A stretch of 13,290 bases of DNA, from contig JBKPCR010000073.1 in the NCBI GenBank assembly GCA_046727435.1, positions 1 through 13,290 on the forward strand. Reading direction: 5' to 3'. Below the pieces are notes generated by a model. That model ran no database searches and had not been told where the DNA came from. It saw only the letters and a program-made list of their open reading frames with translations. How positions within the stretch are numbered: the stretch's first letter is position 1; each line of letters begins with the position of its first letter. The translations under genes were made by a program, and so were the position numbers. Positions 1 to 5,746 of this stretch are shown here, in pieces. This stretch comes from CAVPRW01 sp046727435 [NCBI: bacterium]. Lineage in GTDB: Bacteria > Tectomicrobia > Entotheonellia > J063.

Positions 1-10
1 TGAATATCTC

Positions 11-934
11 CTACAGAGCAGCGCGCTGCTTCGCTTGCGTTTTTCCCGCATCCCGCTGAGCGCAGGCATCGGCATAGGCGAGGAGTTGGCTGGCCTGGAT
101 GACCATGGCGAGGTCGATGATTCGGTCCTGCAGGCGCATGACGGCTGAGCCATTCTGCGTCCCCTCCTGATAATCGGCGATCAGCTCACGGGCCTCCTGG
201 ATCTCGCTGCTGGTCGGAGTGAAACCACGGTTCACGGGTTCGACTTGGTTCGCCCGCAGGCAGAACGCGCCCTTGAAGCCGATGCGGCGGCCCCGCACGG
301 CGGCGGTGTAGGTGTCGTCCGGATCGGCTAACAGGCCTCGCGCTGGGGCACGCCACCAGGCACCTAGGGGCACCACGCCGGCGGCGTTAGCGACCGTTAT
401 TAGTCGCTGCATCAAGTAAGGCATGAGATGTAGCTCATCGGAGGGCTCAGGGCGTAAATCCATCACGAGGTCCGCACGCCCCAGGGTCAAGCCCCAGATG
501 CGACGGCTAGCCCGAGCGATGTCTATAGCGTCATAATTCCCCTTGGCGGTATCCAGCACGGCGACGATCTGCAACGTGCCCGGCCGAAAGCCGCGTTTAT
601 CCTCTAATTGTGTTAAGAGGCTATCGGCCTCGGTGACCTCCTGGGGCGATTCCAGGCGCGGGATGAGGATGCCGCTGAGCCCAGGCCATACAGCAGCGGA
701 GAGGTCGGCATAGAGAAGCTCTTTATCCACCTGCGCGAAGACTTCTGCCCCGCCTTGTGCCACGCCACGGATCGCCCCCGGGAGGTGTTCTCGCGCTGCC
801 GGCTTCACGCCCTCCGGGACAAACTCCATCAAATCGAGGACGATGACATCAGCTGCAGAGGCAGCAGCTTGTTCGACTTGCGCCGCATCCTCGGACGGCA
901 CCGTAAGCCACGATCGTCGGATGCTCCCGTCCAT
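11..934 (-). CDS. Divergent CitE/HpcH-HpaI aldolase-family (citrate lyase beta-like) protein
   Basis: A 307-residue protein with the layout of the CitE/malyl-CoA lyase-like TIM-barrel family. These enzymes usually cleave or form C-C bonds in acyl-CoA or 2-hydroxy-acid substrates using Mg2+. Visible landmarks are the first-strand motif VLDLMEFVP (residues 32-40, family form DLEDxV), a GILIPRLES strand (88-96), VLDTAKGNYDAIDIA (126-140), LGRADL (151-156) and the C-terminal FKGAFCLRANQ (220-230) followed by NRGFTPTSSEI. Several usual ligands are changed. The metal Glu of the IET motif is Asp128, the RxN strand reads AQVD (67-70), and the IHPxQ motif reads CLRANQ. The fold call is therefore firmer than the activity. 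The ATG at 932-934 is preceded by GGGGAG at good spacing. It starts 12 nt after the stop of amidohydrolase B, so the two are almost certainly co-translated. It could be a lyase with an unusual substrate or a non-catalytic relative. Confidence 0.8.
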   Translation of the reverse strand: MDGSIRRSWLTVPSEDAAQVEQAAASAADVIVLDLMEFVPEGVKPAAREHLPGAIRGVAQGGAEVFAQVDKELLYADLSAAVWPGLSGILIPRLESPQEVTEADSLLTQLEDKRGFRPGTLQIVAVLDTAKGNYDAIDIARASRRIWGLTLGRADLVMDLRPEPSDELHLMPYLMQRLITVANAAGVVPLGAWWRAPARGLLADPDDTYTAAVRGRRIGFKGAFCLRANQVEPVNRGFTPTSSEIQEARELIADYQEGTQNGSAVMRLQDRIIDLAMVIQASQLLAYADACAQRDAGKTQAKQRAAL

Positions 935-946
935 CGCTCTCCCCTC

Positions 947-2077
947 TCACAGCTTGTAGAGTTTGGCCGCATTGTCGACCAGCACTTGGCGGCACTCGTT
1001 GTCGGGGATCCCCTCGAAACAGCGGGCAATCGCACCACGGCTATCGGGCCAGGTAGATGTCCCCTGGGGGAAGTTGGTGCACCACAGGAGATTGTCAAGG
1101 CCAATGTACTTGCGGGTTTTCAGGCCGGTCGAATCAAACCACCCGATCAGATAGCATTGTCGCTTGAACAGTTCGGAGGGCAGCATATCGTAGCCCTCAG
1201 TATACAGGCGCTGGCGCTCGAACTGGTGATCTGCCAGCTCGAGCTCATAGGCACCCCAGGCCAGAGAGGTTTCGGCGAACACGACTTTCAACCGTGGGAA
1301 GCGGAACAAAATGCGCGAGTACAGGAAGTTCGCCACCACCAGCACCGAGCTCACCGGGCGCGTGATGGCCTCCATGGCGGCGGAGAGCTCTGGCGAGAAC
1401 CCGGTATACGGCGGAAACTGGATGGCCCGCGTCGCCCCAGAGTGGAAGCAGACGGGTACATCGAGGTCCTGACAGGTCGCCCAGACGGGGTCGTAGACTG
1501 GTTCATTGATGTGTGGCACATCCCGCAGCATCATGGGCACTGCTGGAAAGACGACCCCCCGATGCCCCTTGGCCACCGCCCGTTTGATTTCGTTCACCGT
1601 GGCTTCGATCGGCGCCAGTGGGACGATGCACTGAGGGATGAAGCGTGGACTCGCACTAGCCCATTCCTCGATCAACCAGTCGTTGTAGGCTTGTACACAG
1701 GCGAGCTCAAGCTCTGGGTCAGAGAGACGACCAAACGTTTCACCCGCCCGCCCCGCGACGATGGGATAGAAGACGGAGTAATCCACACCATCGACGTTCA
1801 TGGCCGTCAGACGCTCGCCGGGCACGTAGGTGATTTTGGGGACTTCCTCCCAGCGCTGCGGCTCACGGGCGCGGTCGGGCATGGCCGCTCCAGCCAGCGC
1901 CACACCCGGGAGGTCGATCTTCTGACCATCAACCACCCACTGCTCCGTGCCATCTGCCTGACGCTCGAGGTGGGGGATACGATCGCCCCACTTGGCCTTC
2001 AACATGCGTTGAGTCCACACCTCTGGATGTTCCTGCACATGATCGTCAGCGCTAATGAATCCGAACTTGAGTTCCAT
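947..2077 (-). CDS. Amidohydrolase-2 family (TIM-barrel) protein with altered active-site motif
   Basis: A 376-residue protein of the amidohydrolase-2 family (PF04909 type), whose members use a metal ion to hydrolyse or decarboxylate ring or amide substrates. It shows the N-terminal metal motif DDH (residues 11-13), a barrel strand VCFHSG with His212, FAETSLAWG, and the C-terminal block GLDNLLWCTNFPQ. In most relatives, including the neighbour at 2251-3417, that last block reads SDYPH. Here the catalytic or metal Asp is Asn335 and the His is Gln338. The gene may thus encode an impaired enzyme, an altered chemistry, or a partner subunit. The open frame extends to an ATG at 2087-2089. The ATG at 2075-2077 is preferred because AAGGA sits only 1 nt from the upstream ATG but 12 nt from this one, and the paralogue starts at the same aligned position (MKIKYG versus MELKFG). 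It is the second gene of a three-gene minus-strand operon. Confidence 0.85.
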   Translation of the reverse strand: MELKFGFISADDHVQEHPEVWTQRMLKAKWGDRIPHLERQADGTEQWVVDGQKIDLPGVALAGAAMPDRAREPQRWEEVPKITYVPGERLTAMNVDGVDYSVFYPIVAGRAGETFGRLSDPELELACVQAYNDWLIEEWASASPRFIPQCIVPLAPIEATVNEIKRAVAKGHRGVVFPAVPMMLRDVPHINEPVYDPVWATCQDLDVPVCFHSGATRAIQFPPYTGFSPELSAAMEAITRPVSSVLVVANFLYSRILFRFPRLKVVFAETSLAWGAYELELADHQFERQRLYTEGYDMLPSELFKRQCYLIGWFDSTGLKTRKYIGLDNLLWCTNFPQGTSTWPDSRGAIARCFEGIPDNECRQVLVDNAAKLYKL

Positions 2078-2129
2078 AACCGACGCCATTCCTTTCCCGG
2101 CTGAGACAAGAACTTCAGGTCATCATCCC

Positions 2130-2183
2130 CTCTCTGACCCTTCCCCCTTGCGGGGGAAGGATGGGTGGGGGGCCTTCAGAGAG
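2130..2183. repeat. Nested GC-rich inverted repeat between the two amidohydrolase genes
   Basis: An inner perfect 9-bp stem CCTTCCCCC / GGGGGAAGG (2139-2147 and 2152-2160) has a 4-nt loop. It is enclosed by an outer 8-bp inverted repeat CTCTCTGA / TCAGAGAG (2130-2137 and 2176-2183). No T-run follows on either strand, so a simple intrinsic terminator is doubtful. It resembles the hairpins at 5699-5719 and 7188-7208 and is best read as a REP-like dispersed element. In mRNA it could also act as a processing or attenuation structure between the first and second operon genes. Confidence 0.7.
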
Positions 2184-2250
2184 ACAACCTTTGGTATGTA
2201 GTATCCAGTGGCAAGGACGGTGAAGGGGCACCCAGACCCTCACCCGATTC

Positions 2251-3417
2251 CTAGGCGAGATTGTAGATACGCATGGCGTTGCCGTAGAGCAACTGATCGC
2301 GCTCTTCCTGGGGTACGCCCTTCAGCGTGCGCTCGACGAACTGCCAGGATTCAGGATACGTGGATGTGGAATGCGGATAGTCCGATTCCCACATGATGTT
2401 GTCCAGGCCAATGACATGGCGGAGTTCGATCCCAGCGCTTTCATACCAGAAATCGACGTGGATCTGACGCTTGAAGAGCTCGCTGGGGCGCGTTACGATG
2501 CCCTGAGTCCACAGATGGCGGCGCTCCCACTCATGGTCGCAGGCTTCAAGCATGTAGTTCACCCAGCCGATCCCCGTCTCAGCACATACCCAGCGCAGGC
2601 GTGGGTAGCGATCCAGGACGCCCGAAAAAATCAGATTGGGGATGAACTGTGCCTGATTGGAGAACCCGCCGGCCGGTCCCATGGCTTGTTCTTGATTGCG
2701 TGTGAACCCTTTCCAGCGCGGAATCGAGAGCCGAATGCCGGCGCCGGCATGCCAGTGGATGGGGGCATTGAGATCCTGGCAAGTGGCCCACAGCGGATCC
2801 CAGTAGGGGTCGTTGAAGTGATTTAGCCCTTTAAGTGTCATGCTGGGTTCTGCGAGCATGACGATGCCACGATGGCCTTTCTTCACGGCGCGCTGGGTTT
2901 CTTGCACTGCCGCTTCGATGCCGCTTAAGTATGGAATAATCGCCAGGGGCACATAGCGGTCGCTCACCTGGCGCCACTCCGCCAGCGCATCATTGTAGGC
3001 CTGTACGCAGGCGAGCTCGAACTCGGCATCACCCTGGAAGAATGTACCGCTCTGTACGGGATCGTTGGGGAACAGGATCTCGCCGTCAACGCGATCGCTG
3101 TCCAGGGCTTTGAGACGCTCGCTAGGATCGTAGACGATGGCCGGGACCTCATCCCAATGCTGCGGGAAAGTCTTGCGCAGGGGGTCGTTCATCACCGTAG
3201 GGCAATTCACCACACCCCGTTCGCCCACCACCTTGTCATGCACAAACCAGCGCTGCACCGGCTTCTCGAAGGCCACTGCCATGTGTGCCTTGTCGGTGGT
3301 TTCACGGAGCTCGGGGATCTTGTCGCCGAACTTCGCTTTTGACATGCGGCTAGTCCAGCTGTCTTTGTGCAGCTGGGCGTGCGAGTCACAACTGATCAGC
3401 CCGTATTTAATCTTCAT
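2251..3417 (-). CDS. Amidohydrolase-2 family metal-dependent hydrolase or decarboxylase
   Basis: A 388-residue cytosolic TIM-barrel protein of the amidohydrolase-2 family and a clear paralogue of the downstream gene. Shared landmarks include DPLWATCQDL versus DPVWATCQDL, ACVQAYND and PSELFKRQ. Active-site features are visible: Asp11-x-His13 near the N-terminus, IHWHAG with His221 and His223, CAETGIGW with Glu280, and the intact C-terminal motif ESDYPHSTSTYP with Asp346 and His349. The Glu that often follows DxHxxE is replaced by Leu16. Family members hydrolyse amides or lactones or decarboxylate ring acids. No signal peptide is visible and the substrate cannot be told. The ATG at 3415-3417 is preceded by GGGAGG, with an 11-nt gap to the ATG. 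It is the first gene of the minus-strand operon and is divergent from the methyltransferase-like gene. A 173-nt gap with a hairpin separates it from the next gene. Confidence 0.9.
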   Translation of the reverse strand: MKIKYGLISCDSHAQLHKDSWTSRMSKAKFGDKIPELRETTDKAHMAVAFEKPVQRWFVHDKVVGERGVVNCPTVMNDPLRKTFPQHWDEVPAIVYDPSERLKALDSDRVDGEILFPNDPVQSGTFFQGDAEFELACVQAYNDALAEWRQVSDRYVPLAIIPYLSGIEAAVQETQRAVKKGHRGIVMLAEPSMTLKGLNHFNDPYWDPLWATCQDLNAPIHWHAGAGIRLSIPRWKGFTRNQEQAMGPAGGFSNQAQFIPNLIFSGVLDRYPRLRWVCAETGIGWVNYMLEACDHEWERRHLWTQGIVTRPSELFKRQIHVDFWYESAGIELRHVIGLDNIMWESDYPHSTSTYPESWQFVERTLKGVPQEERDQLLYGNAMRIYNLA

Positions 3418-3692
3418 GGCCTTATAGTCCTCCCTGTCGTTCTTGCGGTTCTTATGTGCCAGTCACCGACTTATGCCGATGATGCGGCTCCGCCTGCCGC
3501 AGTCAACCCCGTTGCTTCATGCCCATGAGGCCTCACGAGCGGCGCGAATATATTCACAACCCTGCCTCATCTCAGGTCCGATGGTAGCAGGAACTTGTGT
3601 GCCGGACAAGCGGAAATTGCCACTGGCCGCTTTTTCTGATACTGTGCGGCTTTTGGCAGGCGAGGCAGTCTGCGCTGGCAGGAGGCTGACTG
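3418..3692. promoter_or_regulatory. Divergent intergenic region, presumed promoters for both sides
   Basis: About 275 bp lie between the starts of amidohydrolase A (minus) and the methyltransferase-like gene (plus), so promoters for both must lie here or be absent. No consensus box stands out. The best plus-strand candidate is TTGCCA (3617-3622) with GATACT (3638-3643) at a short 15-nt spacer, which is weak. A GGAGG at 3681-3685 lies 7 nt before the ATG at 3693 and supports that start. No repeat, RNA gene or convincing small ORF is seen. Confidence 0.35.
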
Positions 3693-4388
3693 ATGCTGCG
3701 GCCTGCCCAGGGAGTCGTTGCCATGGGGCTACCATCCAGAATACCACGACCCTCGATGCCTCCATCGCTGCCAGAGCAGCCACGACAGACGGAGGCACTG
3801 CTGCCGCTCCGGGTGGCTACGGAGGCTGTCCTTAAGGCCACGGTGAGCGTCCCCTGGGAGCGCCCTGTCCATGCGGCCCGCCTGGCTTTTCTCAGACGTG
3901 TAGCACGGCCGGGTGAGGTATCAGTACATATGGCCTGTGGCACCGATCGACTAGGTTTCATCGATGTCGCTTGCGGACTCACGACCATTCTCACCGATGT
4001 CGACGCGGCCTCATTGGACATTCTGGCCCAGCAGTTCGCCGAGTTTGAAGCCCGGTGCGGTCCCCTCCCCGGCAGGCTGCAGTGCCGTCAGCTCTCTGTA
4101 GAAGGGCTGACGGCCCAAGAGGGGTTTACACCGGGGAGTGTCCATCATCTGACCTTATTAAATCTGTTCAATGCCAACCTCCACCCTGCCTCACACTATC
4201 CGCGTCTCATCGACCCCCTGCTGACCATCATCGCGCCGGGCGGCAGTTTCTTCTTCACGGCGTCAGAGGCCGACATTCTGCTGCGCCGAGCTCGGGCTCG
4301 ACAGATGGGACTCAGCAGGCTTGGGGAGATGCAGGGCTATTACGACGAAAACGTCGTGCTGTTGCAGGTCCACAGAACATCGGCATAG
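3693..4388 (+). CDS. Divergent class I SAM-dependent methyltransferase-like protein
   Basis: A 231-residue protein with the order of elements of a class I methyltransferase (Rossmann-like) fold. After a Pro-rich 30-residue lead, a first strand and loop read VHMACGTDRLG, then IDVACG (90-95). An acidic end of strand 2 reads LTDVDAASLDIL (100-111), a strand-4-like block VHHLTLLNLFN follows (150-160), and then LLTIIAPGGSFFFTASEAD (176-194), which resembles the LkPGG post-motif region. The usual GxGxG SAM loop is not intact, so SAM binding is uncertain. The start is chosen because GGAGG sits 7 nt upstream. The gene stands alone between the divergent amidohydrolase operon and a promoter-like -10 box at 4433. 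It could modify a pathway product or be unrelated to the catabolic genes. Family confidence is moderate and function is unknown. Confidence 0.6.
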   Translation: MLRPAQGVVAMGLPSRIPRPSMPPSLPEQPRQTEALLPLRVATEAVLKATVSVPWERPVHAARLAFLRRVARPGEVSVHMACGTDRLGFIDVACGLTTILTDVDAASLDILAQQFAEFEARCGPLPGRLQCRQLSVEGLTAQEGFTPGSVHHLTLLNLFNANLHPASHYPRLIDPLLTIIAPGGSFFFTASEADILLRRARARQMGLSRLGEMQGYYDENVVLLQVHRTSA

Positions 4389-4409
4389 TCGACGATGGAA
4401 GCTTGGCGC

Positions 4410-4438
4410 TTTCCTTTCGTGGCGCGGTTTCCTATAAT
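4410..4438 (+). promoter_or_regulatory. Putative sigma70-type promoter for the reductase-hydantoinase unit
   Basis: A perfect -10 hexamer TATAAT lies at 4433-4438. A weak -35 candidate, TTTCCT (4410-4415), precedes it at a 17-nt spacer. It sits 22-50 nt after the methyltransferase-like gene. It points at the reductase start at 4547 and would give a leader of about 100 nt. The -10 match is seen directly; activity is inferred. Confidence 0.5.
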
Positions 4439-4453
4439 GGCCGCAAGGAAACT

Positions 4454-4524
4454 AGGACTGAGCTATGAGGATTGAGTGATGCGTGAGCGGCAAGGCTCAG
4501 TCCTCAGCACTCATCAGTCAGCAC
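4454..4524 (+). repeat. Palindromic heptanucleotide repeat in the 5' leader of the reductase gene
   Basis: AGGACTGAGC (4454-4463) and GCTCAGTCCT (4495-4504) form a perfect 10-bp inverted repeat with a 31-nt loop. Both arms continue as imperfect 7-nt units. The left arm has GGACTGA, GCTATGA and GGATTGA (4455-4475), then more degenerate units. The right arm has CTCAGTC, CTCAGCA, CTCATCA and GTCAGCA (4496-4523). The pattern resembles the short tandem heptamer repeats known from several bacterial phyla. It lies just downstream of the TATAAT box, so it would be transcribed as a hairpin before the ribosome-binding site AGAGGAGG at 4532-4539. Confidence 0.65.
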
Positions 4525-4546
4525 GTTCTTTAGAGGAGGTTCAACC

Positions 4547-5638
4547 ATGGCGAAGAAACTGGCCTTTATGGGGGCTGGCGCAGTTGGCAGTTATATCGGT
4601 GGACATTTTTCCCGCCACGGCGCCGATGTGACGCTCATCGATCCCTGGCCGGACCACATCGACACCATCAAACGGGACGGCCTCCACCTGGAAGGGACGC
4701 AGGGCGAATACCTGGTGCATCCCAAAGCCTTACACCTGCACGAGGTGCAGAGTCTCTTCAAAGACCCAGTGGACATTGCCTTCGTGTGTGTGAAATCCTA
4801 TGACACTATCTGGGCCACCGAAATGATCAGCCAGTACCTGGCTCCGGGTGGATTCATCATCACCCTGCAAAATGGCATCAATGAAGAGCGCATCGCCAGC
4901 GTTGTGGGCTGGGGACGCGTCCTCGGCTGTATCGCCAGCAGCATCAGCGTCAATGCCTATAAACCAGGTTATGTGACGCGCACGGTGCAGCCTGGAGGAC
5001 CGGGATATACGGTGTTTCGCGCCGGCGAGGTGCACGGACGGATCACGCCACGGCTCGAAGAATTCGTCAAGATGCTATCGAACATCGACAGCGCCAAAGC
5101 GACCACGAACCTCTGGGGAGAGCGCTGGACCAAGCTCGTCGTCAACTCCATGGGCAATGGCGTGTCGGCCATCACTGGTCTGGGGGGCAAGGGTATGGCA
5201 CTGAGCCCTGACGTCCGACGCCTGTCGATCCAGCTCGGTGGCGAGGCGGTCGCCGTCGGGCAAGCCCTGGGTTTCAACCTCGAATCGATTCGTGGCTCAG
5301 AGCCGGATGTGATGAAAGCCGCAGCCCAGGGCGATCGGCAAGCCTTTGAGCAGGTTGAGGCCGCGATACTCAAAGGTCTGCCGCGCATGACGGAGGAGGG
5401 GCGCCCCTCCACGGGGCAGGATATCGTCAAAGGCCGACGCACTGAGATCGACTTCATCAACGGACTGGTTGCCGATAAGGGAGACGAGGCCGGGATCCCG
5501 ACCCCGACGCACAGGGCGCTGGTCGAAGTGGTCAAGCAGGTGGAGCGTCAAGAGGTCGAGCCCGAGCCCAGCCTGGTGCAGCGCGTCTGGAAGCTGGCAG
5601 GGATGGAGCCACTGCCGGTGGCGCCGGCGGCCTCGTAG
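4547..5638 (+). CDS. PanE/ApbA-type 2-dehydropantoate 2-reductase family oxidoreductase
   Basis: A 363-residue NAD(P)H-dependent reductase with the two PanE/ApbA domains. The N-terminal Rossmann domain has GAGAVGS (residues 10-15 carry the GxGxxG turn), a VKSYDT strand (82-87) and LQNGINEE (107-114). The C-terminal helical domain has the catalytic-lysine block WTKLVVNSMGN (Lys196, Asn200) and the Glu block GRRTEIDFINGLV (Glu300), followed by GIPTPTHRALVEVV. All expected catalytic residues are present. It is some 50-60 residues longer than typical PanE because of a Pro-rich C-terminal tail (338-363). Family members reduce 2-oxo acids to 2-hydroxy acids using NADPH. With a hydantoinase directly downstream, a catabolic 2-oxo or ring substrate is as likely as ketopantoate, so no symbol is given. 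The start is fixed by AGAGGAGG ending 7 nt before the ATG. A heptamer-repeat leader and TATAAT box lie upstream. Confidence 0.9.
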   Translation: MAKKLAFMGAGAVGSYIGGHFSRHGADVTLIDPWPDHIDTIKRDGLHLEGTQGEYLVHPKALHLHEVQSLFKDPVDIAFVCVKSYDTIWATEMISQYLAPGGFIITLQNGINEERIASVVGWGRVLGCIASSISVNAYKPGYVTRTVQPGGPGYTVFRAGEVHGRITPRLEEFVKMLSNIDSAKATTNLWGERWTKLVVNSMGNGVSAITGLGGKGMALSPDVRRLSIQLGGEAVAVGQALGFNLESIRGSEPDVMKAAAQGDRQAFEQVEAAILKGLPRMTEEGRPSTGQDIVKGRRTEIDFINGLVADKGDEAGIPTPTHRALVEVVKQVERQEVEPEPSLVQRVWKLAGMEPLPVAPAAS

Positions 5639-5698
5639 ATTTCAACGTTGGGCAACGCCCCTGCAACTGGGTGAGGGTCACGCGCGAGTTGACACGTC

Positions 5699-5719
5699 CC
5701 TCCCCCTCAATGGGGGAGG
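5699..5719. repeat. GC-rich hairpin in the reductase-hydantoinase gap
   Basis: CCTCCCCC (5699-5706) and GGGGGAGG (5712-5719) form a perfect 8-bp stem with a 5-nt loop. It lies in the 108-nt gap, just before the ribosome-binding site of the hydantoinase gene. It has the same C-run/G-run form as the hairpins at 2139-2160 and 7188-7208, and a GGGTGAGGGT tract lies just upstream (5670-5679). No T-run follows, so read-through into the hydantoinase gene is expected. Confidence 0.6.
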
Positions 5720-5746
5720 ACCGAGCATGTTGGGGAGGGATAGACG

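Noticed and set aside
755-2104. Long plus-strand open frame (449 codons) opposite the amidohydrolase B and CitE-like genes
   Set aside because: Its translation is low in recognisable motifs and rich in Arg, His and Pro. The minus strand carries clear family motifs over the same bases, so it is an antisense shadow typical of GC-rich DNA.
3445-3470. TGGCAC on the minus strand upstream of amidohydrolase A as a possible sigma54 -24 element
   Set aside because: The GG-to-GC spacing is 12 rather than 10 nt and there is no TTGC -12 element.
3443-3835. Plus-strand open frame of 130 codons in the divergent intergenic region
   Set aside because: Ala/Arg-rich translation without a domain or ribosome-binding site. 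It overlaps the better supported start at 3693, which has GGAGG upstream.
5689-5694. Perfect TTGACA before the hydantoinase gene
   Set aside because: No AT-rich -10 hexamer lies 16-19 nt downstream; that place is the GC-rich hairpin, so a promoter is not supported.
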